Of a stretch of 21,511 nucleotides of DNA, positions 1 through 7,896 are shown piece by piece. Within the stretch, counting starts at the first letter, position 1. Every line of letters starts with the position of its first letter. The notes beneath the pieces were generated by a model, which saw only the letters and a program-made list of their open reading frames with translations, searched no databases and had not been told where the DNA came from. The translations under genes and the position numbers were made by a program. Source of the DNA: an uncultured Prevotella sp. (GTDB lineage: Bacteria > Bacteroidota > Bacteroidia > Bacteroidales > Bacteroidaceae); contig CAAGEG010000024.1 in the NCBI GenBank assembly GCA_900768785.1, forward strand, positions 1-21,511. The letters are read 5' to 3'.

Positions 1-450
1 AAAGTCTAAACGAAAACGTAAAACGAAGACGAAAACGGATGGCTATTCTTTTTGTCGTATATACGGTTTGAAGAGTTTGAAGAGTTCAGAATAATAATTG
101 CTGATAAATTATTCGCTTGTTGTTAATAGCAAGAGGTGCTCATCAAGCTGAAGCAAGTGCTGTCAATTGCTGTTTGATAATTCCGTTCGATCCGTGTTCT
201 GAGAAAAATCTCTCCGTGTTCAGAGAAGAAATAATAAATTCCGTGTTCTTTGGTAAAGGGTTAACGGTTTATTGGTTTATTGGGAGTAGGGTAGATGCAA
301 AAGCCCCAAAGTGTGCATTGCGAGTAGGTTGCAGATAGTAGTCTTTTGCGTTCCAAAAGTGGCACTTTACGAGCGCCAAGTGCCACTTGGCGAGTGAAAA
401 GAGCCGTTTTAGGAGTAGAAAAGAGCCGTTTCCTAACACTCATACGGCAT
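1..450. repeat. Repeat-dense non-coding stretch upstream of frdCAB
   Basis: No convincing gene is present. The stretch is packed with short repeats read directly from the sequence. CGAAAACG occurs at 11-18 and 30-37. TTTGAAGAG is repeated in tandem at 67-75 and 76-84. CCGTGTTC occurs three times at 192, 214 and 241. GGTTTATT is repeated in tandem at 266-273 and 274-281. An 11-bp inverted repeat lies at 357-367/378-388 and overlaps a 9-bp palindrome at 374-392. GAAAAGAGCCGTTT occurs twice at 396-409 and 418-431. From about 440 the sequence becomes plain AT-rich leader. The function is unknown. It could be a decayed intergenic repeat family or a region prone to replication slippage. Confidence 0.6.
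357..392. repeat. Overlapping inverted repeats with two alternative hairpins
   Basis: AAGTGGCACTT (357-367) is the exact reverse complement of AAGTGCCACTT (378-388), with a 10-nt loop. The right arm also takes part in a second, tighter palindrome: CGCCAAGTG (374-382) pairs with CACTTGGCG (384-392) around one central base. The two folds are mutually exclusive. No U-tract follows, so neither looks like a standard terminator. It could be a protein-binding site, the core of a dispersed repeat, or a terminator remnant of a gene left of the window. Confidence 0.6.
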
Positions 451-522
451 TATCTTGGAATTATAAAAATAATATTTTCTGCATATTTTTATACAATGCT
501 TCAATTTTTCATTTAAAAATAG

Positions 523-530
523 TAAATTTG
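523..530 (+). promoter_or_regulatory. Candidate -7 promoter box for frdCAB
   Basis: TAAATTTG matches the TAnnTTTG -7 consensus of the Bacteroidetes housekeeping sigma factor. No clear TTTG -33 box is visible at the expected 19-21 bp spacing, though a T-run lies at about 505-509. A start site just downstream would give a leader of about 125 nt before frdC. This is the only exact match in the AT-rich leader. Confidence 0.4.
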
Positions 531-662
531 CAAGCGTATCAATAAATATTGATATTTGATGGAATGATGAATTAAATATTAGTGTGGCAGTTTTTTAAAA
601 TTTGAAGAATTTTTTTGACATAACAATAAATAATCAAATAACTAAAAATTTTTTATTTTTCT

Positions 663-1355
663 ATGTGGTTAATCAATTCATCTATTGGTAGAAAAGTAGT
701 GATGTCGGTTTCCGGTGTCGCACTTATTCTGTTCTTGACGTTCCACATGTCAATGAACGTTGTAGCCCTCTTTTCGGGGGAAGCTTACAATATGATTTGT
801 GAGTTTCTCGGAGGTAACTGGTATGCTGTGGTAGCAACGCTTGCTTTAGCTTTTCTGGTAGCGGTTCACATTGTCTATGCTTTTATTTTGACAGCACAAA
901 ATCGTCGTGCACGTGGAAATGAGCGTTATGCCGTTACGACGAAACCAAGTAAAGTTGAGTGGGCATCACAGAATATGCTTGTGCTTGGTCTTATTGTTAT
1001 TTTGGGTCTTTTGCTTCATTTGTTCAATTTCTGGTACAATATGATGTTTGCCGAATTGACAGGAATAGCTGTGGCTCATGATCCTGCAGATGGTTTTTCT
1101 TACATGAAGGACGTTTTTAGCTGTCCTGTTTATGTTGTGCTTTACATTGTATGGCTGGCAGCTATTTGGTTCCACCTGTCACATGGTTTTTGGAGTGCGA
1201 TGCAAACTTTCGGTTGGAATGGCAAAGTCTGGTTCTGCCGTTGGAAAGTTATCAGTATTGTTTATTCAACCATTCTTATGTTAGGCTTCCTTGTTGTAGT
1301 TTTAGCATTTGCTGTTGGTTGTGCTCCAAGTCTATGTAGTTGTTGTAACTTGTAA
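663..1355 (+). CDS. frdC: Fumarate reductase/succinate dehydrogenase cytochrome b subunit (b558 type)
   Basis: This is the membrane anchor of the quinol:fumarate reductase. It carries haem b and passes electrons between the quinone pool and the FrdAB head. The 230-aa protein has about five hydrophobic segments (roughly residues 15-37, 55-77, 104-122, 153-170 and 196-219). Histidines at 28, 69, 119 and 171 or 174 fall where the B. subtilis SdhC and Wolinella FrdC family place their four axial haem ligands, so a di-haem single-polypeptide anchor is likely. The ATG at 663 is preceded only by an AT-rich stretch, usual for this phylum. It is the first gene of frdC-frdA-frdB, with 34 bp to frdA. 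The C-terminus is cysteine-rich (C220, C225, C227, C228). Identification is firm. Whether it works mainly as reductase or dehydrogenase is inferred from the likely anaerobic host. Confidence 0.93.
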   Translation: MWLINSSIGRKVVMSVSGVALILFLTFHMSMNVVALFSGEAYNMICEFLGGNWYAVVATLALAFLVAVHIVYAFILTAQNRRARGNERYAVTTKPSKVEWASQNMLVLGLIVILGLLLHLFNFWYNMMFAELTGIAVAHDPADGFSYMKDVFSCPVYVVLYIVWLAAIWFHLSHGFWSAMQTFGWNGKVWFCRWKVISIVYSTILMLGFLVVVLAFAVGCAPSLCSCCNL

Positions 1356-1389
1356 ATTAAATATTCATAATTAAATCATTTCGATTATT

Positions 1390-3372
1390 ATGGCAAAACA
1401 AATAAATTCAAGAATTCCAGAAGGCCCTGTGGCTGAGAAATGGACGAACTATAAGGCACATCAGCGTTTGGTAAATCCTAAGAACAAGTTAAAGCTGGAT
1501 GTGATAGTTGTTGGTACTGGTCTTGCGGGCGCTTCTGCTGCAGCATCTCTTGGTGAGATGGGTTTCAATGTGTTAAACTTCTGTATCCAAGATTCACCCC
1601 GTCGTGCTCACTCAATAGCTGCTCAAGGAGGTATCAATGCTGCAAAGAATTATCAAAATGACGGCGATTCTGTATATCGTCTGTTTTACGATACAGTGAA
1701 AGGCGGAGACTATCGCGCACGAGAGGCAAATGTTTATCGTTTGGCAGAGGTTTCAAATAGTATTATTGACCAATGTGTGGCTCAAGGTGTTCCTTTTGCT
1801 CGCGAATATGGCGGAATGCTTGCCAATCGTTCTTTTGGAGGAGCTCAGGTATCAAGAACATTTTATGCAAAAGGTCAAACCGGTCAGCAACTTTTGCTTG
1901 GTGCTTATTCAGCTCTAAGTTGTCAGATAAATGCCGGTCGTGTAAAATTGTTCACACGTTATGAGATGGAAGACATCGTTATTGTTGACGGACGTGCACG
2001 AGGTATTATAGCAAAGAATCTTGTAACAGGAAAGTTGGAGCGTTTCTCTGCCAATGCTGTTGTTATAGCAACAGGTGGTTATGGAAACACCTATTTCCTT
2101 TCAACTAATGCTATGGGTTGTAACTGTACGGCAGCAATGGCTTGTTATCGTAAGGGTGCATATTTTGCAAACCCCTCTTATGTGCAGATTCATCCTACTT
2201 GTATTCCTGTTCATGGTACCAACCAATCAAAATTGACTCTTATGTCTGAGTCTTTGCGTAACGATGGTCGTATTTGGGTGCCAAAAAATATTGAAGATGC
2301 AAAGGCGCTTCAAAATGGTAGCAAGAAAGGTTCGGACATACCGGAAGAAGACAGAGATTATTATCTTGAGCGTCGTTATCCGGCTTTCGGAAATCTTGTT
2401 CCACGTGATGTCGCTTCACGTGCAGCTAAAGAGCGTTGCGATAAGGGCTATGGTGTTAACAACACCGGTCTTGCCGTATTCCTTGATTTCTCAGAGAGCA
2501 TTGAGCGACTTGGAATAGATGTAGTACGTCAACGTTATGGTAATCTTTTCGATATGTATGAAGAAATTACAGACGTTAATCCTGGCGAATTGGCTAACGA
2601 GATAAATGGTGTTAAGTATTATAATCCAATGATGATTTATCCTGCAATCCATTATACAATGGGTGGTATTTGGGTAGATTATGAACTTATGACAAGTATT
2701 CAGGGACTCTTTGCAATAGGAGAGTGTAACTTCTCTGATCACGGGGCCAACCGTCTTGGAGCTTCTGCTTTGATGCAGGGTCTTGCTGATGGATATTTCG
2801 TCTTGCCATACACAATTCAGAATTATCTTGCAGATCAGTCAATATGGCCGCGTCTATCAACTGATTTACCTGAATTTGATGCTGCGGAGAAAGCCGTTGC
2901 TGCAGAGACAGACCGTCTCTTGGGTATAAAAGGTAAACGTTCTGTTGATTCAATTCACAAAGAACTTGGTCACATTATGTGGGAACATGTAGGAATGGGA
3001 CGTACGGCAGAAGGCTTGAAAGAAGGTCTTGAACTTATAAAGAAACTTCGTAAAGAATTTGAGAGCAATCTTTTCATTCCGGGCAGTAAAGAAGGTCTTA
3101 ACATAGAGCTTGATAAGGCAATACATCTAAGAGACTTTATCACTATGGGCGAACTTATAGCTTATGATGCACTCTCTCGTAATGAGTCTTGTGGAGGTCA
3201 CTTCCGTGAGGAATATCAAACAGAAGAAGGAGAAGCTAAGCGTGATGATAAAAACTTCTTCTATGTTGGTTGTTGGGAGTATCAAGGCAGTGATGAGCAA
3301 GCACCCGAACTTATAAAGGAACCTCTTGAGTATGAGGCTATAAAAGTACAAACCAGAAATTATAAGAATTAA
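1390..3372 (+). CDS. frdA: Fumarate reductase/succinate dehydrogenase flavoprotein subunit
   Basis: This is the catalytic subunit that interconverts fumarate and succinate at a covalently bound FAD on the cytoplasmic face. The 660-aa protein shows the Rossmann GxGxxG motif at 42-47 (VGTGLAGAS). The flavin-attachment segment is RRAHSIAAQGGIN, with H74 the expected covalent FAD ligand. HPT at 268-270, PRD-xx-SR with R339 and R344, and HYTMGG with H421 form the substrate-binding and catalytic region. GANRLGASAL at 452-461 is the second FAD-binding signature. The length suits the B. subtilis/Wolinella type rather than the shorter E. coli FrdA. The gene lies 34 bp after frdC, and frdB starts 4 bp after its stop, so the three are one operon. 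No lesion was seen. Confidence 0.95.
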   Translation: MAKQINSRIPEGPVAEKWTNYKAHQRLVNPKNKLKLDVIVVGTGLAGASAAASLGEMGFNVLNFCIQDSPRRAHSIAAQGGINAAKNYQNDGDSVYRLFYDTVKGGDYRAREANVYRLAEVSNSIIDQCVAQGVPFAREYGGMLANRSFGGAQVSRTFYAKGQTGQQLLLGAYSALSCQINAGRVKLFTRYEMEDIVIVDGRARGIIAKNLVTGKLERFSANAVVIATGGYGNTYFLSTNAMGCNCTAAMACYRKGAYFANPSYVQIHPTCIPVHGTNQSKLTLMSESLRNDGRIWVPKNIEDAKALQNGSKKGSDIPEEDRDYYLERRYPAFGNLVPRDVASRAAKERCDKGYGVNNTGLAVFLDFSESIERLGIDVVRQRYGNLFDMYEEITDVNPGELANEINGVKYYNPMMIYPAIHYTMGGIWVDYELMTSIQGLFAIGECNFSDHGANRLGASALMQGLADGYFVLPYTIQNYLADQSIWPRLSTDLPEFDAAEKAVAAETDRLLGIKGKRSVDSIHKELGHIMWEHVGMGRTAEGLKEGLELIKKLRKEFESNLFIPGSKEGLNIELDKAIHLRDFITMGELIAYDALSRNESCGGHFREEYQTEEGEAKRDDKNFFYVGCWEYQGSDEQAPELIKEPLEYEAIKVQTRNYKN

Positions 3373-3376
3373 AAAT

Positions 3377-4129
3377 ATGGCAAATATTTCATTCACATTG
3401 AAGTTTTGGCGTCAGAATGGTCCTAAGGATAAAGGACATTTTGATGTCCGCGAGATGAAGGATATTCCGGATGATACCTCATTCCTTGAGATGCTTGACA
3501 TTCTCAACGAGCAGTTGATAGAAGAGGGCAAGGAACCTTTCGTATTTGATCATGATTGCCGCGAGGGTATTTGCGGTATGTGTTCGTTGTATATCAATGG
3601 TCATCCTCATGGTCCGAATACAGGAGCTACCACATGCCAATTATATATGCGCAAATTCAATGATGGCGATGTTATCACAGTAGAGCCGTGGCGTTCGGCT
3701 GCTTTCCCTGTAATCAAGGATTGTATGGTTGATCGTTCTGCTTTTGATAAGATAATACAAGCCGGAGGTTATGTTACAGTGCGTACAGGTCAGCCACAAG
3801 ATGCTAATGCTATTCTTATTCCTAAAGAGGCTGCAGATGAAGCAATGGATTGTGCTACATGTATTGGTTGTGGTGCATGTGTTGCCGCTTGTAAGAATGG
3901 ATCTGCCATGTTGTTTGTAAGTTCTAAGGTAAGTCAGCTGGCGTTATTGCCACAAGGACGTCCTGAGGCTGCCAAACGTGTAAAGTCCATGATTATGAAG
4001 ATGGAAGAGTTAGGCTTTGGTAACTGTACCAATACGCGTGCTTGTGAGGCTGAATGTCCAAAGAATGAAAGCATAGCCAATATTGCTCGTTTGAACAGAG
4101 AGTTTATAAAGGCTAAATTAGCTGATTAA
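3377..4129 (+). CDS. frdB: Fumarate reductase/succinate dehydrogenase iron-sulfur subunit
   Basis: This subunit carries electrons between FrdC haem and FrdA flavin. The 250-aa protein has an N-terminal plant-type ferredoxin domain whose [2Fe-2S] ligands are C61, C66, C69 and C87. Its C-terminal domain has CIGCGACVAAC (C162, C165, C168, C172) and CTNTRACEAECP (C217, C223, C227). By family rule C162, C165, C168 and C227 bind [4Fe-4S], while C172, C217 and C223 bind [3Fe-4S]. An extra cysteine, C159, stands three residues before the first ligand. The start is 4 bp after the frdA stop. The gene is followed 11 bp later by a strong intrinsic terminator, marking the operon end. Confidence 0.95.
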   Translation: MANISFTLKFWRQNGPKDKGHFDVREMKDIPDDTSFLEMLDILNEQLIEEGKEPFVFDHDCREGICGMCSLYINGHPHGPNTGATTCQLYMRKFNDGDVITVEPWRSAAFPVIKDCMVDRSAFDKIIQAGGYVTVRTGQPQDANAILIPKEAADEAMDCATCIGCGACVAACKNGSAMLFVSSKVSQLALLPQGRPEAAKRVKSMIMKMEELGFGNCTNTRACEAECPKNESIANIARLNREFIKAKLAD

Positions 4130-4140
4130 AATATTCTAAG

Positions 4141-4181
4141 GAGCGATGATATGTATAGGGCATATTGTCGCTCTTTTATTG
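4141..4181 (+). terminator. Intrinsic terminator of frdCAB
   Basis: GAGCGATGATATG (4141-4153) pairs with CATATTGTCGCTC (4161-4173) over 13 bp, two of them G-U, with a 7-nt loop. It is followed at once by TTTTATTG. It lies 11 bp past the frdB stop and separates the operon from the protease gene. Confidence 0.85.
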
Positions 4182-4306
4182 TCTATATAAATATTAGTGA
4201 GGATAAAACCATGATTCTACTAATTTGATTTTTAGTAATACCTTTTTGAATGATCAGGTAATATATCGTGTGTGTTTGCTGTTAAATAATTTGTAGAAAT
4301 AGTATT

Positions 4307-6406
4307 ATGAAGAAGATTATATTATTATTATTTGTGTGGTGTGTTGTAATTGTGGTAATGGCACAAAACAAGATATCTGTAGATGTTAAACAACATTTGA
4401 ACCGTCTAAAAGCACAAGCTGAAAACAACTCTGCTCAATCGGGAATAAAAACCATTTCCACAAATGATTATGAGAAGCAAACCATTAGCCTGATTGTAAA
4501 AGTTGAAGAAGGTAAAGCACAAGAGGTTGAAGAGGCTCTAAAGAATTTGGGTGCAGAAGTGTATGGCAACGAACATAACCTTTTGACTATCAAGACAACA
4601 GTAGGAAATATTGATACCATCCAAAATATCAGTCAAGTAAAAAAGATATCAAGGGGAACAAGAGTTCATAAGCGTACGAACATAGCCCGTCAGGTGACCA
4701 ATACTGATAAGATTCTCAATGCTGTTGTCGGTGATGATACAAATCTTCCAAAGGCATATACCGGTAAGGATGTGGTTTTTTGTATAATAGATGGAGGAGT
4801 TGACTTCACTCATCCTGCCTTTAAAGATGCTGAAGGTCGTTCACGTATAAAAGCAGTATATAATCCTTATGGTAGCACAGGGTCGTTTACGTATGCCGGA
4901 AAGACGTTCCCGGGAAAGTTATATGATACTCCGGAGGAGATAGCCACTCTTACTACCGATTATAAAGATGATAGTCATGGGACCCATACTATCGGTATAG
5001 GTGCGGGAACTCATCACAATGAATGGGGCGGAATGGCTCCTGATGCAGATATAGTTTATGGCTATTTAGCTCCCGACTATAATGATCCTGTTCAGGATGA
5101 CGAGACTGAGAACTGGGGAATGATAAACGAAATAAACTTCATGCAGGCATATCTCAAAGAAAATAACAAACCTGGTGTTATAAGCCTTAGTTTGGGAACA
5201 CAGATGGGACCTCATAATGGTAAGGGAATAACCACAGAGTATCTTGACAATGTAGCAAATAGCGGAACACCAGTTGTCATTGCTGCCGGCAATGAGGGAG
5301 ATTTGCCATTGCATATATATAAGAAACTAAATAGCTCTACCGAAACAGTAAAGACATTTGTCAGCAATGGTGACATGTATAAATATGATCCTGTTGCTGT
5401 ATATGCACGCAGCAAAGGTAAATTATCTATAAGTGTTCAGATAGTGAAAAAATCCACCGGAGAAGTGGTGTATTCATCACCGGTTGTCGCTTCTACCTCT
5501 AATAATTTTTATGGTGCCGACTTTGAATTGACATCATCTACCTCAACATGGAAAAATTATTTCAGTGGAACACTATATGGATGTGCATATATTGATTATG
5601 ATCTCGGTGTTAGTAATGCTTTTATTTTTCCTGATGGAAATATAAAAAACAGTCTTTATGATTTGGCTGTTGTTGTAGGAGGAGAATCTGGTTTGGAGTT
5701 TGATATGTGGGAAGATAGTTATAATGGTTTTATAAGTCGTAATCTTACAGGTTTTTCTGCCGGTCTTAATGATATGTCTATGGACGATTGGACATCAGCT
5801 CCCGGTGTAATTTCAGTAGGAGCTTATAATCATACCAATCTTAAAAGAACAACCTCCGAAACTCCAATAAAGGTAAGTACAACAGTAGGTGATTATTCTT
5901 ATTTCTCAAGCTTTGGAACGACATTTAACAATGTTGTAGTGCCCACGATTTCTGCTCCGGGATATATGGTTGTATCTTCTGTCAACCATTATGAAAGTTC
6001 TTATAGCAATGTTTCCAATGCACAACCAAACATGGTATGGGGCGATTATGCCTACGACCAGATGAGCGGAACCTCTATGTCAACACCATGTGTAGCCGGA
6101 ATAGTTGCTCTTTGGCTTGAAGCCGATCCTACGCTTACATGTGCAGAGATTAAAGAGATAATGTCTTCTACAGCAATCAATGATGAGTTTACGACAGCGT
6201 CTCCTGATAAATTCGGCAAAGGCAAGATAAATGCTCTTGCCGGTATTCAGAAGATATTGGGTGTTTCTCTAGGCGTAAAAGATATAGAGAATGACAAGCC
6301 AAACAATAATAACGTTTGGTTTACAATTCAAGGAGTACGTATAGAGGGGCAGCCTGTAGTGCCGGGTATATATATACGAAATGGTAAAGCTGTTGTCAGA
6401 AAGTAA
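4307..6406 (+). CDS. Secreted subtilisin-like serine protease (S8 family) with C-terminal module
   Basis: This is a predicted exported endopeptidase of 699 aa. Residues 1-19 form a signal peptide, with likely cleavage before Q20 (…VMA-Q). Residues about 55-120 look like an I9-type propeptide. The subtilase core has D162 (CIIDGGVDFTHP), H224 (DDSHGTHTIG), oxyanion N329 (AAGNEG) and S590 (MSGTSMSTP). The catalytic set is complete. N329 and S590 are about 260 residues apart, against about 65 in classical subtilisins. A large, apparently beta-rich insertion therefore lies in about 335-495. The last 43 residues (657-699, with IQGVRI and PGIYIRNGK) match the tail of the C10 protease at 7897-10242. 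The gene follows a terminator and its 3' end overlaps the MATE gene by 26 bp. The substrate is unknown. Feeding on host or diet protein is a plausible guess only. Confidence 0.9.
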   Translation: MKKIILLLFVWCVVIVVMAQNKISVDVKQHLNRLKAQAENNSAQSGIKTISTNDYEKQTISLIVKVEEGKAQEVEEALKNLGAEVYGNEHNLLTIKTTVGNIDTIQNISQVKKISRGTRVHKRTNIARQVTNTDKILNAVVGDDTNLPKAYTGKDVVFCIIDGGVDFTHPAFKDAEGRSRIKAVYNPYGSTGSFTYAGKTFPGKLYDTPEEIATLTTDYKDDSHGTHTIGIGAGTHHNEWGGMAPDADIVYGYLAPDYNDPVQDDETENWGMINEINFMQAYLKENNKPGVISLSLGTQMGPHNGKGITTEYLDNVANSGTPVVIAAGNEGDLPLHIYKKLNSSTETVKTFVSNGDMYKYDPVAVYARSKGKLSISVQIVKKSTGEVVYSSPVVASTSNNFYGADFELTSSTSTWKNYFSGTLYGCAYIDYDLGVSNAFIFPDGNIKNSLYDLAVVVGGESGLEFDMWEDSYNGFISRNLTGFSAGLNDMSMDDWTSAPGVISVGAYNHTNLKRTTSETPIKVSTTVGDYSYFSSFGTTFNNVVVPTISAPGYMVVSSVNHYESSYSNVSNAQPNMVWGDYAYDQMSGTSMSTPCVAGIVALWLEADPTLTCAEIKEIMSSTAINDEFTTASPDKFGKGKINALAGIQKILGVSLGVKDIENDKPNNNNVWFTIQGVRIEGQPVVPGIYIRNGKAVVRK

Positions 6407-7763
6407 GGAAAATACATATCTTCAGGCTCATTATCTTCAATTGATAAGTCTCGGTTTGCCTATTGTTGTTGGGCAGATCGGCAATATAGTATTGGGATTT
6501 GCCGATACGCTGATGATAGGTCATTACGGCATGAAAGAACTTGCCGCAGCGGGATTTGTCAATAATATTATTGTCCTTATTATTGTCTTTGCATTAGGGT
6601 TTTCGTATGGTTTAACACCTGTTGTAGGACAGATGTTCGGACGCGGAGAAATCGTAAGAATTGGTGGAGCTCTGCGCGGAGGATTAGTATCAAATACATT
6701 TCTTGCAGTTCTTTTAATAATTGTCGCTTCCGGAATATATGTCTCTTTACCATATATGGGACAGCCTCGTGAGTTATTATCTCTCATGAAGCCGTATCTT
6801 CTGTTACATATAGTCTCTCTTCCTTTTGTATGTTGGGTTAATGCTTTCAAGCAGTTTTATGATGCCATAGGAAACACGCGTATGCCGATGATAGTGATAA
6901 TATGTGGAAATCTAATGAATATTATCGGCAACTATATGCTTATTTACGGTCACTGTGGTATGCCGGAACTTGGACTTGTCGGCGCCGGAATGTCAACACT
7001 ATTGTCGCGTATAATAATGTTGTTGGTTTTTACAGTTGCTTTCATGTCATTACGCAGATATAGCGATTATCGCAAAGGCTTCTTTGCCGGGCGTACCGAA
7101 TATGTTCTGTTTAAACGTCTCAATGCTTTAGGGTGGCCTTTGGCATTGCAAATGGGTATGGAGACAGCCGCATTCTCACTTACTGCCGTTTTGGTAGGGT
7201 GGATAGGAACGCACGCATTGGCAGCTCATCAGGTTGCAATTACCATATCTCAATTATTTTTCATGGTATATTACGGCATGGCAGCAGCTGTGGCAGTCAG
7301 AATAAGTCATTTTTATGGCCATAACGATATCACCTCCGTGCGTTCTACGGCAAGAGCCGGTTTCCATATCATTCTTATTGTAGCATTAGTTGTATCAGTA
7401 CCTATTTTTATTTTTAGACACAAATTAGGTTTTTTGTTTACCGATGATACTGAAGTTTGCAGTCTCGTTGCTTTTATTATCATACCGCTTATTGTTTATC
7501 AGTTTGGTGATGGTTTACAATGTACATATTCCAACGCAATGCGTGGTATATCACAGGTAAAACCACTTGTATGGATAGCTTTTTTCTCTTATTTCGTTGT
7601 ATCCTTGCCTCTAAGTTGGTTGTTGGGTATTTATTTCGGTTATGGTCTTGTAGGTATATGGTCTGCGTTTCCTGTCAGTCTTATGTGTGCCGGTATTTTA
7701 TATTATATTATGTTTAAACGTTATACCGATAAAACAAGGGAGATAACATCTGGAAATACATAA
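6381..7763 (+). CDS. MATE family multidrug/cation efflux transporter
   Basis: This is a predicted inner-membrane antiporter of the MATE (NorM/DinF-like) family. It would export cationic drugs or metabolites using a Na+ or H+ gradient. The 460-aa length and about 12 hydrophobic segments in two similar halves fit the family. Family-like features include LISLGLPIVVGQIGNIVLG and FADTLMIGHYG near the N-terminus and LGWPLALQMGMETAAF at the start of the second half. The ATG at 6381 lies inside the end of the S8 protease gene in another frame (26-bp overlap). No other ATG occurs before the first membrane segment, so this start is kept. Translation is likely coupled to the protease. The downstream hairpin at 7831-7875 ends the unit. 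The substrate cannot be told from sequence. Confidence 0.9.
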   Translation: MVKLLSESKENTYLQAHYLQLISLGLPIVVGQIGNIVLGFADTLMIGHYGMKELAAAGFVNNIIVLIIVFALGFSYGLTPVVGQMFGRGEIVRIGGALRGGLVSNTFLAVLLIIVASGIYVSLPYMGQPRELLSLMKPYLLLHIVSLPFVCWVNAFKQFYDAIGNTRMPMIVIICGNLMNIIGNYMLIYGHCGMPELGLVGAGMSTLLSRIIMLLVFTVAFMSLRRYSDYRKGFFAGRTEYVLFKRLNALGWPLALQMGMETAAFSLTAVLVGWIGTHALAAHQVAITISQLFFMVYYGMAAAVAVRISHFYGHNDITSVRSTARAGFHIILIVALVVSVPIFIFRHKLGFLFTDDTEVCSLVAFIIIPLIVYQFGDGLQCTYSNAMRGISQVKPLVWIAFFSYFVVSLPLSWLLGIYFGYGLVGIWSAFPVSLMCAGILYYIMFKRYTDKTREITSGNT

Positions 7764-7830
7764 TATACTGATTTCATTGCTATAAACGTAATTGTAGTAC
7801 TATCAATACAGATGGAATATATTGGCATAA

Positions 7831-7875
7831 ATATGAAAAAGACTGCCTGTACTTGTCAGGCAGTCTCTTTCATAT
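7831..7875. terminator. Bidirectional terminator between the MATE and C10 protease genes
   Basis: ATATGAAAAAGACTGCCTG (7831-7849) pairs with CAGGCAGTCTCTTTCATAT (7857-7875), with one mismatch in 19 and a 7-nt loop. The GC-rich core GACTGCCTG has a T-rich arm on either strand, better on the minus strand (TTTTTCAT). It sits between convergent stop codons at 7763 and 7897 and probably serves both genes. Confidence 0.8.
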
Positions 7876-7896
7876 ATAAGATTTGTGTTGGTGCAA

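Noticed and set aside
117..338. Plus-strand reading frame of 73 codons in the repeat-rich leader
   Set aside because: It crosses the CCGTGTTC and GGTTTATT repeats, has no recognisable motif or start context, and its composition does not look like the neighbouring genes.
4218..4237. TACTAA/TTAGTA inverted repeat upstream of the S8 protease
   Set aside because: It is only 6 bp and AT-rich, with no second copy and no link to a promoter box.
6524..6850. Minus-strand 108-codon frame inside the MATE gene
   Set aside because: It is antisense to conserved membrane segments of the transporter and has no start context or motif.
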